From: Typha latifolia
Taxonomy: Eukaryota; Streptophyta; Magnoliopsida; Poales; Typhaceae
Assembly (NCBI GenBank): GCA_019914945.1
Contig: CM034108.1
Span: 382,001-446,000 of the forward strand
Reading direction: 5' to 3'
Length of the DNA: 64,000 nucleotides
Each line of letters starts with the position of its first letter. Position 1 is the stretch's first letter. Positions 12,101 to 25,504 of this stretch are shown one piece after another. The notes below the pieces were generated by a model, which was not told where the DNA came from, searched no databases, and saw nothing but the letters and a program-made list of their open reading frames with translations. A program made the translations under genes and the position numbers.

Positions 12101-13850
12101 GCTGGATTCCCTTGGACCTGCAACAGCACAAGGGCAGGTCTGGGTTAAAGTTAGGTTGCTTTCACATGAAGGGTACTAGAGATACACCCCCATGTTCCAC
12201 AAGGGCCTGAGGTACCAGAAGATATCATAAATATAGCTTTTATGGTGAGCCATGCCATCAATGCCTGCTGATTCTTTTCCTTTCTGCCAGTTATAACCAT
12301 TTACACTTTACCACCCTTGAAGCTAAACTTAAGCAATTTCTTGTGATAAGATCATTAAAGCCGCGAACCCAGGTACAAAAAAGGCAAACAAAAAGCAGGT
12401 CTTTGATCTTGAAACCATGACCGCTTAGATGCAAGAGACAAGTATTACCGTCACAGTAAGTGAGACATCTAACCACAAACTTCATACTATTTCTGTAATC
12501 TAATTTCGAATAATTCAGGTCTGGGATAGGATGGAGACCATGGATTTTCTATATTCACCTCCACTCTCAACCATAAATAACTGTAACCCCACTAGGATTT
12601 TAAAGCCTCATGCCTTTCTTATGACCCAGAGTTGAATGCTGGGCCACATTTGCTCTTATTGCCTAAGTGATGAAAAAAGAAGAGAAAAACGTCAAGCTAA
12701 TGTTCCTTATAGCATTGTACATTTGTAAATTAGCATCACTCTTCAGTTAATATTGATCTGACCCAGGTGTCCTCAAACCAATTCAATATAAATACTCCAA
12801 ATAATCCATTATATAAAGCACTTCTCTCTTATCCATGTCCTTAAAGTCTGACCCATGATTAGCCTCAGTGCTTTTCTGGGTGCCCATCCCCATTTGGTGC
12901 ATCTCCCTTGCACTCTAAGCATATAGTAGTAGTAGGCCAAAGGCATAGAACCTTGGGATATGGATGGCCGATTGAAGCATTACAGACAAAAGATCCATTT
13001 GATCCGAGGATTCCAATCCCTCACTAATAGTATAATTAACAATCCCCATCTCCAACCCACTCCTCCCTACCATTAATATAAATTATAACTATAAAGCAAT
13101 GGTAGCATGAGGAGGAGTTGGGGTAATCACTTTCCATACATCCATTGCAAGTTGCAAACGAGTCATGCCATTTGCCATTTGCCAATTGCAAATTGCCATT
13201 CCTGCAAAGTGGTAAATAATGTGAACTGCTATGGCATTCCCCTGTCCACAGCCACACTTTCTTTAACCATACAAAGAAGTCACAACCCCAACTGGGTCCC
13301 GCATCTGTCCCACAATTTTAATCAGCTGAAAACTTTTGGAGCAGCCAAAGATAAGATGTACCTAATAATGTTCTTTTCCCAATTAGTTTTTCATTAAATG
13401 GTAAGAAATAGATCGTATTGTGACCAAAATGAGACGAGAAAACAAGAATTTTGTGGATTAAGTAAATATTTTAAATAAGAGTAGTAAATGAGAAAATATA
13501 GGTGGTATTGTCATATTTTTGTGGATTTGGAATTGGATTGTGTACTGTCCTTGCAGCAGCAGTTGTGGGTATTGTCATATTTTTAATTATTTGTTTATTT
13601 TTTTTTCATCTCCCAGAAAGGCAGAGGAAGTGGAGAGAATCTCCGAAGTCTGAACCCCACAAAGAAGGGAGAAAATAAAAATCCCATTTTTATGGTACTT
13701 CCTCCCAAAAAACAAAAAAAATAAATAAAGGTCGATATATTTTGAGAGGTGGAGGAAATCAAAGAGGAGGGGCTGTAGAAAGGTCGAGAGAATAATAAAA
13801 AAAGATCCATATGTTGTTATATTTCTGTCACTGTTCTTAGAAGGTCATGT
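9126..13850. other. long intergenic region without a clear gene
   Basis: About 4.7 kb. The part 9480-10600 is very AT-rich. A compositionally different, GC-richer block lies at about 10600-10990, ending in a (GA) run; its minus-strand frame (10689-10955) matches nothing I know. A minus-strand frame of 69 codons at 11334-11543 is coding-like in composition but isolated. The stretch 11550-13600 has no gene I can support. It contains imperfect repeats of TTTGCCA/ATTGCCA words near 13165-13200. I checked by eye for common plant microRNA sequences and saw none. Confidence 0.5.
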
Positions 13851-13876
13851 TCTTCTGAGAGATTTCCTCCTTGGGT

Positions 13877-13903
13877 TCTCTCTCTCTCTCTCTCTCTCTC
13901 TCT
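13877..13903. repeat. (CT)n microsatellite in the DUF863 leader
   Basis: An uninterrupted TC run of 27 bases. CT runs are frequent in plant 5' leaders. It lies some 370 bases before the leader splice donor at 14248. Confidence 0.9.
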
Positions 13904-13974
13904 AACATTCTGTGGCCCACATCGAGATCGATATCTCTCAATCTGATGTCGATCTGCAGCTTGGTCTCCTTCCA

Positions 13975-14010
13975 ATGGCTGTGGAAATATACCCTCTCCT
14001 CTTCCATTAG
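13975..14010 (+). other. upstream open reading frame 1 (11 codons) of the DUF863 gene
   Basis: ATG at 13975 encodes MAVEIYPLLFH then TAG. It falls in the presumed 5' leader exon, upstream of the main start. Whether transcription begins before it is not shown by the sequence. Confidence 0.4.
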
Positions 14011-14146
14011 TACTTCTTGATCTCTTTATATTCTTATTTTGGAGCCACCTTCCTATTTCCTTACTCCTACCACTATCTCTTTTGGTTGGTTTTATCTTCT
14101 GTCGTGCGGGAGTTGGGAACAGTTGGGATCTTTTCTTGTTCTTCCA

Positions 14147-14233
14147 ATGGAAGGAGCGCCGCGGCCATTTGGGTTTCAGATGTTTCGAGTAGTGATGCTG
14201 AATCCGCTTCAGAGGAGCTCCAGGGAACACTGA
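14147..14233 (+). other. upstream open reading frame 2 (28 codons) of the DUF863 gene
   Basis: ATG at 14147 opens MEGAPRPFGFQMFRV... and stops at 14233, 14 bases before the leader splice donor. If translated it would reduce initiation at the main ATG in the next exon. Confidence 0.4.
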
Positions 14234-14247
14234 CGAAGTTGGCCGAG

Positions 14248-15926
14248 GTAATTTGCTTTGCTTCATGATCTGTTGTATTCTTTGGTTGAATTTGGGTGGT
14301 GATGGCTCTTGTAAAAGGAGATCTTTTGATTTGGATCGGTGGATTTGCGGTGTTTTGGAGCTGGGCGATGGTGGGCTTTTGGCAATTTGTGCCTTTTTAT
14401 TCTTTGTTAGCTTTTTTTTTCCCCATGGTATTGTTGGCTTTGTTGTCCCACGATTTAGGAAATCTTTTTGGTTTCGGTGTCAGATAAGGGTTCTCTATTT
14501 GGATTTCATGTCAACTTTTTATATCTAATTCTGTTCGAGTTCTCAGCAAAAATCTATGAACATCAGAATATGTTTTATTACTTAGAGATTTGCACTCCAT
14601 AATTTTGCCCTTTCTCTTCATTTTGACATCTGAAGGCCTTCTCCTTTTGGTGCCTTTTAGCCAAAAGGCGAACTAAAGTTACTAAAGCACGTCTTTTGGA
14701 CACTTAATGTTGATTCAAGGCAGATTTTATCTGTAGATTTGCTTCTGTTTAACTTTCCAACAACCTTTGCTTCTGTTTTATTTTTAGATTTAATCTTTTT
14801 TAATCCCAACTTTTGGAATTATTGGTTCTGTTGTGCGTCTTATGAAGCTTCACATTGGATACATGTTTTGAGAGTCCACTTCTTTTGAGCAGTCTGATTC
14901 AGACCCTTGCTGTGTTGTTGCATGACACTCGACAGTTGTGAATTCAGGTTATAGTGAGAAGGTTTTGCCCATCGCTGTTGCCATCTTAATTCGGTAATCT
15001 TCGAAATACATACTGTTTTGGCAACATCAAGAACCTACTTAGTTTTAATCTAAATGAATATCTTCATTGCCTTTGTTCACATGCATACCTTATTAGATCT
15101 TTCAGCAGCATTTAATTTCAACTTGTTGAACTACCGGCATGCCTTTTCTTTCTTTCGTTCTTTCTTTCTTTCTTTTTTCTGTTTATATCTTAATAAGGAA
15201 CTACTTTCACATGGCGTTGCACAATTTGTTATGGTTAATGTCATATTTTCATGTTGTTAGTAGAAACTGAAAACTTGAACGTGATGCAAAATTGTACTCT
15301 GACCATCTGTTCTTTAGCTTCTTTGCAAAGACATTCTTCAATGTTTCTTGTGTACTTGACTATCTTCTCTAATCCATGAACATCCCTTTCCAAGCATGAA
15401 GAAAGCATATGCTAATGCTAAATTTTTTTTGTTCTAATAGGATCTGCATTTAATTGTTTACATAGTGATGTAAAATGTTCACCTTCCTGCTCCAGGAAAT
15501 AGTGAGAGTTTTAGCTCTTTTAGATCCAAATTCATTATTCCTGTTGTAATATGTTTTTGTAGACATGATACATGCTTATGCAAGTATGATGTATCTGTTG
15601 CAACATACTTTCTTCTATCTCACCTATCTGGTGACAAAAGAAAATTCTTTGTGATTGGAAGCTATCGAAATGTAGCTGTAACTTTAGTATCATTGGTGTT
15701 AAAGCTGTGACCTTTTCTTAATATGGGCATATGGTCAACAACTCAACATACTAGTATACTACTGAAGACCCTACTGAATCTCTCATTGTTATTAGAAAAT
15801 ATAACTTTATGGTAGCTTAAGGATTTCTGTATTTATATTTTCCTCTTAGGGGACAATATTTATCTAATTTTCTGATCTTCAACTTTGTTATGTATTGTGC
15901 TCTTTATGACAATAAAGAATTTGCAG
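14248..15926 (+). other. intron in the 5' leader of the DUF863 gene
   Basis: Donor GAG|GTAATT at 14248 and acceptor TTTGCAG ending at 15926, two bases before the main ATG. The 1.68-kb intron is T-rich and has no supported gene inside. Confidence 0.6.
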
Positions 15927-15928
15927 GA

Positions 15929-18900
15929 ATGGGAACTAAATTGGAGGGTAAAAGCTACCTACCAGGATATTTGGCAATGAGAGATCTTAATGTGAATGTA
16001 AGTAGTACTTGGAGTGGTTACTATGAAGAGAATATGTTGAGTGGGCCTCCATTTGGTGGCTTCATGGCAAGGCCAACCTATGGCTCACAGTATGATAGGG
16101 AAATGCTGAAGCAGATGATGCTTGAACATGAAGCTACATTTAAGAAACAGGTGAACATTCTGATACTATCAATTCAAAAGGTGCAAGACAATCTATTATA
16201 GACCTTTCTAAGCGTCAGTAGGGAAAAAAAAACTATTTCTTCTTTTAGTTGCCTCTTTTATCATCTGTGGCTTACTATTTTAAAAAATTGTTGAGCTGGT
16301 AGTATATCTTGGGAGCTCTTTATTTGCTTTCTTATGGTTACCCGTTTGCTTCTTTTTACTTAACACTGTTTTTCTTGTGATGTAGGTTTATGAACTTCAC
16401 CGTCTTTACGGAATACAGAAGGATTTGATGCAAGAGTTTCAAAGCAAAGAGTTACCTAGATGCTCAATGCCACCAGATACATCACAGTCAAATTCTTTTA
16501 TGTTTCAAATGCCATCTGAAGGCACAAAAAGGATTTGGCAGATGCCTTTTCTGAGAACCACATATGAAAGCTCCCATATTGCAGGGCCGGTTGAAATGAA
16601 GCCCTTACTAAACTTTCTTAAGGAAGATAGCGTTCAATCTTCTCCAAATACAGCGTCTTCAAAAGATGGGCTTCAGAGGTCAAAGAAAATGTTTGACCTT
16701 CAACTTCCAGCTGATGAATATATCGAGAATGAAGATGCGGAAAGATCAGGAAAGAAAAATGCTGCTGAATCATCTTTCAAACCTGCAGATCCTCTTGACA
16801 TCAGCTGTAATACTAATCATGGGAGTGATGTCAAACTCACACGAGCTACCAGTGAGAGTCCTAGTTGCAGAGAAGACAGCTGGGTTTCAGATAAACAGAG
16901 GCAAAACATCCTGAGAGGCCACAAAGTGGTTGATTTGAATGAACCTACGACAGGGACATGCTGTAAAGGTGCAGCAGATTCAGCATCTACAGATCTTCTT
17001 GGCCTGAGAAATTGTAACAAAGAGGATCACTGGCATCATTTGCCAACTAAATCAAACACAAGATTCTTTGACTCAAAAGGGGGCTTCTTAAAATTTGTGC
17101 ATGCTGATGAAAGGACTAGCTCGAATTTCTTTGATGCAAATGAGAGAATGAAACGAGTTATGCCCACCAGTAACAAAGAAAATGGTAATTCTTTTCCGAT
17201 CAATTTAGATTGTAGCAGTGGGGCATAGAGATGTCCATTACCTCTTTCATTAAGGTTTCCTTTTAAATTGGCACGTATAGCTCATTATCTCCCAGAGTCT
17301 TGTAGAGAAGTCCTTGAAGTCAGCAAGCAGCATCTGCAGTTAGTAGCACTAAGCAGCTTCTAAGTCTATTGCACTGTAAAACTTCTCTCATGTATTAACT
17401 GAGGCCTTTTTTCTTGGTTCTTCAACTAAATGGTTTTACCATGAATGTTCAGTTAGATAGGACTTTAACCCTGTTATTTCTATATTACTATCAAGACGTT
17501 AAGTCCCTGAACAGCACTATTTTTGGCTTATAGCATGCTGTTATCTTATTTATGTCCAATTATAATCAACCTGAAGTTTGCATTAATCCTTTGCTAGTGA
17601 TGCTTTATAAATGGAATGATTTCAGTCGTCTCTTGTCTTATTTTCTTTTCTCGTTATCGATCTTACAGGGAAAAGTGTATGCAGCTTAAAAATTTCCACT
17701 CTAGAAAGCTGTAATGGTGCGCTCGGACGATCATCTGAACAAGTAGACATGAAGCCAGATCGGAGTAAAACAATGGATTGGTTCATGAGAAAAACAGATG
17801 GTGCTAAAACCTCTGGAAGAGATTACTTTTCCAGCTCCAAGAACTCAGGGCAAGCAGATCTTCCGATGCCTGCTTCTTTCTCCATTCTTCAGATGGACCA
17901 CCCTGGTGATGCATTTCCATTCGTACCATCCTCTGGTAAGACTGGGAGCAGTTCAAGCATAAGCCAAATCCCACTTGCAGTTCAAGCACATCCATGCTTC
18001 AACATGTTACCAACTATGAATTTTCAGAGAAGTACCAATATTACTATTCAAAACACTGACACTGCAACTCAAAAATGGAAAACGTATGGCAACCTTACCT
18101 TAGACCCTGGATCTCAAAGTGAGGCTCCTTATATAAACGGATTTTGCCAAAGTATTCCCGCTCAAGCTTCTGTGTCACATTTACAACACCCTTCGATGAT
18201 GTGTAGTGATTTGGACAATAACAGCAGTAGCAACAGTCCATATGGAAACTTTGGAGGCAGATGTCCTGAGGGTTTGCAGCATGCACATTCCAAATGTCTC
18301 AAGAATGTAAACTTGAATCAAGCACTTACAGATGGAATTCTGGAAAGCCAACAAGATAAAGATACTGTCAGTTTTGAATGTAAGGGTGAGGAGACCGGAG
18401 TAGGAATTTCCTGGCTCAGAACAAAAGGAGCTGTTAATGAATCTGTTGACATGAAAAGTTCACAAACAGCATTCAGCTTTACACATGGTAATTCTCAACT
18501 TGTGTCCAGCTCCAGTAGAGTTGGTCAAGAATCTGAGAGCAAACATGGTAAGGATTTAGAGGTTTCTGAGGATACTGCTGCAAGAATTCTTGGTTTTTCT
18601 GTTTGCGACAAGATTCAGAAAAGCACTACGTACTCACCTATTTCGCATCAGCGAAAACCTTTAATTGACATTAACAAACAGATTGAGAAAGAAGGCCTAT
18701 GCTACACCAACATAACCTGTGACTTGCAGGTTGCCAGTTCGGACAAGGAGAGCCAGAGTCTCATTGCTGGATGGGCCATTGGGAAAAATAGCAAAATCCT
18801 GAGGGATTACATTGATCTAAATGATGCCTTACCATTTATAGACAACTCAGAATTATCTGAACTACCATCTGAGGGTGAGGTTCCATCAAAACTCTCAGTA

Positions 18901-19755
18901 CCAAGTGTTTGTGTAAAAACTACTTCTGAGATTGATCTGGATCTGGAAGCACCAATCTTTGAGGCTGAGGGTATTGTAAATTTCCAGAAGGAATCTGTTC
19001 TATCAGAAAAACAAGAGAGTTCACAGGAAAAAGACTGCTGCCATGATTCATTTGCTATAGCGGCAGCAAAGAATATTGTTGCTATGTCAATGGATACACG
19101 GGCTTGTTTAGACAGAATCACATCACATCCAGCCTCTCCTCCTCCATGTGATACTTTACATTGGTTTGCTGAGGTCGCTATGTCCACCGAGAATCCTGGG
19201 GTGCTGATGATGGACCTTGGAGTCACTGAGTCCTTGGATGATGGATTAGATCTGTTCGAGTCCATGACATTGCTGCTTGAAGAAACCAAGATTGATGATA
19301 ACTGTTGCAGCGAGAAGGTAATCGACAATAGAAAAGAAGAAGAGATTGGAGCTGCTTCACTGTTACTAACAAAGCCTCGGAGAGGCCAAGCAAGAAGGCG
19401 GCGGCAGCGGCGAGACTTTCAGAAAGATATCTTACCAGGGCTTGCATCGCTGTCCAGGCATGAAGTATCAGAGGATCTTCAAACTATTGGAGGGCTGCTG
19501 AAAGCATCTGGTAGATCTTGGCAGACAAGTTTAACTAGACGGACAGGCCGAAATGGGTCCCAAGCAAATGGAAGGAGGCAACTTAGAAGTTTGGCGGTCG
19601 CAATACCAGAGATCCAGGTTAACCTGCCACCATTGCATTCCATCAGTACTGACATGGATACTGATGGAAGGAGTATGATAGGTTGGGGAAGGACAACAAG
19701 GCGTTGTCGCAGGCCAAGATGTCCATCGGGCAATGCCCCAGCACCTGTAGCTTAA
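15929..19755 (+). CDS. DUF863 family protein
   Basis: Three coding exons: 15929-16150, 16386-17184 and 17669-19755 (introns GT-AG), giving 1035 residues. The N-terminus carries MGTKLEGKSYLPGYLAMRDL, then YDREMLKQMMLEHEATFKKQ followed across the intron by VYELHRLYGIQKDLM. This helical segment is the hallmark of the plant-only DUF863 family. The middle is long, polar and probably disordered. The C-terminus is strongly basic, with RRGQARRRRQRRDFQKDILP and a final GWGRTTRRCRRPRCPSGN, suggesting nuclear location or nucleic-acid binding. That is inference; the family has no established biochemical role that I know. A leader intron precedes the start codon and the leader has two small upstream frames. 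The 3' UTR probably ends near 19940. Confidence 0.88.
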
Positions 19756-20690
19756 ACTTTGTTAGCGCCATAATCTACAAAATTATCATTTTATAGAGGA
19801 ATTTCACATGGAAATTTTCTACAGAGCAGCTACAAGGTATCGGTGCCATGGCCTTGTGCATGCTCTCTCGGTCTTAATTTGAGCCTTCAGTGACTGCTTT
19901 GAGTTAAAAACAGCTTGTACATTCGAAAAAAAAACAATAAATGCTGGATTATTTGGTAAAACGACCACATTACATTTTGGATGAAGAGCAATGATGCTTA
20001 ACCATATTATTATGTTTGCTAGATTTTATTTGTATATGTTGTTAGATTAAAGAGAAAAATACATGGACAATTGGAGCTTGTACGAATGCCCAACTTCTTG
20101 TTCATCTTTAAGCAAGAATCATGCAGGCATGCAGGGGCATTAACATTCTTGGAGAATTTGAGACACGTAAAATTTTGGGACAAAAATAGATCAACAGATA
20201 GCATGTTTGTATTGGTGTCTGTTTTCATATTTACAATACTTTAATGTCTATGAATTACTTGATGAATTGACTGGATAATGTTGTTTTCTTCCTGAGATGT
20301 TAAACCTAAAGATTACCAAATTCTATTTCAGCTTTCTTCAGCATTAAATTGCCGCAATGTGGCAACCCTTCTTTCTTGTGATAACTATTACTTGCAAGAG
20401 GAAAGGTGGCCATCAATAACTGCTATCATCTATCCTGGATAATTTTGACACAATGTTCTTTTGCTTTATAACACTCTCCTCTAAGCTCTCTTCCAAACAG
20501 CTGCAGATGATGTAAAATTAAGCCAAAAATATTGAAATAATAATAATGAAAATATCAGTGAATTTTTATCATAATGCAATTGCAAGCATAATTCCTCCTA
20601 TTTGATTTTATTGACTTCGGGTCTTTAGCGGATCCGTTAAAAGCTTGACCCGATCCGATCCACAAGCTTGACCTTTTTAAATAGCGATGC
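19756..20690. other. DUF863 3' UTR and spacer before the BUB3.3-like gene
   Basis: The first 180 bases look like 3' UTR, with an AATAAA at 19936-19941. The rest is AT-rich spacer with no supported gene. The leader of the BUB3.3-like gene probably starts after 20680. Confidence 0.45.
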
Positions 20691-20806
20691 CCCAAAAGTT
20701 TGGCGGGAATCTTCAATCGCGATCCCAATTTCAAAACTAGGGTTCGTCTCGCGGAGATAGAATCTATAGAGGAGTCTTTCGGATTAAGGCAACTGGCGAC
20801 GATTAG

Positions 20807-23800
20807 ATGGAGGGATCTCGGTTGGAGCTCGGAGAACCCATCAAAGATGCCATCTCGAGGATCCGATTCGCGCCGAGGTCGAACAATCTGCTGATCTCCT
20901 CCTGGGATTCTGTCAGTATCTCGATTCTCTATTCTTCTCCTGATTCTGCTTAGTTTATTCATCAGATTTGGTCCTCTTGAGCAAAATCTAATGGGTGTTT
21001 CGATTTTAGATTCTACGATTGTACGATGTGGATGGATCAGTGCTTAGATTGGAAGCTCTTTTAGAAGGTGCTCTTCTCGATTGCTGTTTCCAGAACGACA
21101 TGGCTGCTCTTACTGCTGGTTCAGATGGATTCATTCGAAGGTGGTTTTTTTTTTTAGAAAAAAAAGTCTTTCTTTTCCATTACGAGTTTTGTCAATTTTG
21201 AACCCTCATCTTGTAATCTATTGGGTTTTAAAGACAGATATTACTTGCCCCTTACATGATTTAACTTGGAAAATACGCTGCGTACTCTTGTTTGTCACAT
21301 ATTTCTATTTTCCTAGCATTTTCTTAGATTATTTATCCAGCTATTGTTAGTCTTTATATAATCTACTTCCATATTGAACTTTATATCTATCATATAATCT
21401 ACTTCTAGATTAAGATTATAGCTTCATCTTATGGGAATACTCTCAGGTATAACTTGTGTTCAGGAACTCAAGATGTAGTAGGAAAGCATGATGATTCAAT
21501 TGTCTGCATTGAGTATTCTGAGGAAACTGGTATGCAACCACCGATGTTTTTCTCTTACTTGCGTCTTATTTAATTTGGTGGAATATTACTTACTGGGAGG
21601 TCAAAGAGGACCATGATGATCTGTAAAATTGGGTCCTTTTTATGTTATGACCCGTTTTGTCTTCAAATACCTTTTTCCTGGATCCATTCCCCAATTCTAG
21701 TGCAGTTCTGCATGATAATCATGAGAAATAATTGCTCATGATGTTTGTTATTCTACATATTTATGATATTATTTGGGTTATTGCCACACATCGGCTTTTA
21801 AAAATGACAGATAAATTATTTCTACATATTTAAGAACCTGTTAAGATTCTTATGGTGATAGTGTCATATTATGCTTGAAAAAGGAACAAGATAGAAAAAA
21901 GAAGGATATTATAGCAAAGCTAGTTAGATGTCAGTAATTTTACTATTTGACCAACTTAGTCTGACAATGTTGCAGTTTTGGCATTGATATATTTTCACAA
22001 GGTTAGTAACAATTTCAAGTTACTGTTACTCCCACAATATTATGGTTTAGCTAACTGAAAGTAAGAAATGTGTATACAAACATTTTGTTCTGCTGAATTA
22101 TTGATATTATATAGGCCACTGTATCTAACATTTGATTCCCTTTCAGGACAATTTGTGACTTCTAGTCTTGACAAGAAATTGAAGTTTTGGGATACACGCA
22201 TGAGAAGTGGAAACTCTCTATGCGCATGTACTATAGATTCAGATGTGAGGTCTATGTCACTATGCGGAGTTTATCTATTAGCAGCTATTGGGACGACAGT
22301 AGAAATGCATGATCTGCGAAATTTAAAAGGACCAGTTCATACAAAAGAATCATCTATGGATTTTCAAATAAGATGTGTTCGTTCATTTCCAAAGTGCCAC
22401 GGTATTTATTCCCCCACTTTTCAGCTTCCTATGTCATCATCATTCAGGTGCTCTTTAACTCCTAAACTGACAGGTCTAAGTCTTGTTGATTATATGCCCA
22501 GTTAAAAAACATATGGAGCTGTCCATTAGCACATAGAAAAGTATGAAAGTTCACATGTGAACATCAGATAAGCTTTTTATTTGGAGTATAGTATATGGAT
22601 ACTGCAAGCTGGTGGAGAAACTTTATTAGCTACACTGAATATAGTAGAAGATAGAAGAAACTTTGTCGAGCAAATAAATCTCATACCTTCTTCCACATCT
22701 AGCCTAATTTGAAGCATTTTAATCTTCTACTTTAGAAATTACCTGTTCTATAAGTTCCAGTTTTAACAGTTATGCTTTCCTAATCTCCAGGATATGTCAC
22801 TGGATCAGTAGACGGATGTGTTGCAGTGAAGTACTTTGATCCTGCAATGGAATGTGAGATGGGGTCAGTTTTTGGTACTTACTAACCCTTCTGCTTACAT
22901 TGCATGCTAGCATTACTTTAGGCTATACTTCACAGGATTCTTTTATAGCTTCCATGCACAAGAAGCTACATGCATCACTAGATTGGTTGTTTCAACTTTC
23001 TAGTGGTATCTCTTTTCAACATAGTTATGCTGAACATTTGCATTCTAAATGGAGCAGTCTCTGTCTGGAAATCTGCACAAAATTCGTCATAGACTTGATC
23101 ATTGCATTGGATAGACGCTGACATTTCTGTAATGGTCTGGGGAAGTAATCCTGGAAAAATACATGGTTAAGGAATTCAGCTTGTATATGCTTTCATGGTT
23201 TTTCTGGGCTCAATATGGAAGACCAATACGAAAAAAAGAAAACAAAGCTATAAAAATTAATATAAGAATCATTTGCAAATGTACAACATTTGGTTATAGA
23301 AGAGAAAAGACCATCTGTTTCTGTATTAAATCTTCACCTTCATTTTAACAGATATGTTTTCCGGTGTCACCCAAAATCAAAAGGTGGAAGAGCTCATCTG
23401 GTTGACGTAAATGACATTGCTCTTCATCCATGGTATGCATCAGTTTTCATTTAGTAAGTTCATAACTCTTTCTGTAAACAAGGGGCAAAGCGCCCAAAGC
23501 GGGACAGAAGGGCTTACAGCGCTATGGGAAAGAAAGTGGAGCTTTCTCTACTTTAGAATAGAATAGTTTGAAGTTCTAAATAATCTACTGATCAAAGGCT
23601 TCCGGTCAAAGCCCGGTGAGCAGGCAAGATTTTACTTGTCAGATTTAGTAGAAAACCTAATATTATATGTGCTTCTGTAGCTATGATACCTTTGTTACCG
23701 GAGATAATGAAGGATACACTATCATCTGGGATGCTCAATGCCGAAAGAAGTTGTTTGAGGTGCATATCTAGTTATAGCCATCATTTCCAACTGCTAATTC

Positions 23801-24278
23801 TTTCCTAACCATGTACCTACTATGTATAGCTTTAAGAATCTAAATGTATATTTTCTCATGCAGTTCCCGAGGTACCCAAATAGTGTGGCTTCCTTATCAT
23901 ACAACTACAATGGTCAGCTTCTGGCAGTTGCGTCCAGCTATACGTACCAGGAGGCAATTGAAGTGTTAGTTTTTTTTTCCTTACAGCTTGCATACATATT
24001 CGCCACATTACTGATGCATATGCCTTATCTAAATTTATAAATATAAATATACACGAATGCTATGTTAATTCTTAAAAGCAACAAGCATATATATAATGAT
24101 CAAACGTAACCAACAGACTGAATTGGAGAAAAATTACTGTGGTTTTAACTTTGCCTCAAATTGATCGGTCATTTTTGTTTATCCGTTCTAACTTTGAACC
24201 TTTTTATGGTTCAGAGAGGAGTCTCCAGAGATATTCATACAAGAATTAGAGAATTTGGCCATGCGATCTTCATCATAG
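20807..24278 (+). CDS. BUB3.3: BUB3.3-like WD40 mitotic checkpoint protein
   Basis: Nine exons join in frame: 20807-20911, 21010-21140, 21447-21529, 22147-22401, 22791-22863, 23352-23432, 23681-23759, 23864-23964 and 24215-24278. The product is 323 residues, near the size of BUB3 proteins. It starts MEGSRLELGEPIKDAISRIR and has WD40 signatures including LKFWDTRM, GSVDGCVAVKYFD and GDNEGYTIIWDAQ. The region ALHPCYDTFVTGDNEGYTII and the end SYNYNGQLLAVASSYTYQEA match the BUB3/RAE1-type propeller, where YNYNG and the following QEA are conserved. BUB3 proteins bind GLEBS motifs of kinetochore kinases. I place it with the plant BUB3.3 branch rather than BUB3.1/3.2 because it diverges more from canonical BUB3. 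The C-terminus ends EELEN-like then MRSSS. Every intron is GT-AG. Confidence 0.88.
23480..23630. other. possible mitochondrial DNA insert in a BUB3.3 intron
   Basis: Inside the intron between 23432 and 23681 is a GC-richer block with words such as GGGCAAAGCGCCC, GCTTACAGCGCTATGGGAAAG and CTTCCGGTCAAAGCCCGG. These resemble plant mitochondrial intergenic DNA and contrast with the AT-rich intron on both sides. No coding potential is seen. The origin is inferred from style and memory only. Confidence 0.4.
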
Positions 24279-25472
24279 TAGGGGCTTTGCATGAAAAGAT
24301 GGTAGTTTTAACTGCATGTTGTATATTTATGCAATGTAAAGATTGATTTTATGCCTAGCTCACGGTAAGATGTGCAAGACTATTCCTAAACCATTTTATT
24401 CTGTCACGCTTTTGATTATTTTGTCACCTCGATTTCGTTCTCGTTTTCTATTCAAACATTCTGAAAAAGGAAGAATGTGTTAAGTTGGTTTCACTTAGGG
24501 TGGGTGGTGTATAATAAATATTCTCATCAATGTTTAATCTATTCTCGCTGTTGTTATAGATCTTTCAATTTAGGAAGTGCCATGGTTTATTTGAAATTAC
24601 ACAGTTTCGTTTCCTAAAAGATCTTTAAGCTTTGCAACATTGGCTGCACTCCCCTTAACATCTAGGGGTGAAAACGGGTCGGATTAACTCCGATCCGACC
24701 CGCTTCCAATCCGATTCAGATTAGATTTGAATAAAAAAATTTTATTCGATTTAGATATAAATTCAAATACGGATATCGAATATTTGTTTATTCGCATATT
24801 TTTTAAAATAATTTATAGTTTTTAGTTTATTTATTTAAATAGTAAATATTAATATTGTTACTAATAATATGTTATATATTATTTATAGAGATTAATTTCT
24901 CTAGTTTTATAAATTTGACATACAAAAAAATTATTTGTTGTAAAACTCTTAATAATTTTGTGTTAATTATATCTAAATAAAATATTATAATTATTTTAAA
25001 TTTAATCAATATTCGTTTAAGATTTGATTATCTATTCGAAAATTATCCGTTTAGTTAGGATATGATTTAAAATTTTATTATCATCTAATATCTGTATCCA
25101 ATATGGATTTGGATATAGGTAGATAGATTAGAATTTTAGAGTTAATAATAGATATTCATTTTATATAAGAGTTCTAATTTGTATTCCAATACTTAGTATT
25201 GATATTTAGCGGTGCACTGTTAATTTTTCTCTTAAAATAAGTGTATCTTGTTCACATGTTATATCATGCTAAAATTAAAAAGGTTAATCATAGCTAGTGG
25301 AAAATCGAATCTATACCTAGTCACAAAATGAGCAAATGAGAACAATCCATACAGGTTTTTATGCACCGGAGTTTAGATAAGAATTGGATAGATACCCTCA
25401 CATCTATGAGTTCTGGAGCTTTTACAAATTAATTATATTTAATTTTTTATATTAGTATATAATACTGATTAT

Positions 25473-25504
<32 letters not shown>

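Noticed and set aside
11550..13600. MicroRNA precursor in the gene-poor region
   Set aside because: No sequence of a common conserved plant microRNA was found by eye and no long stem was evident.
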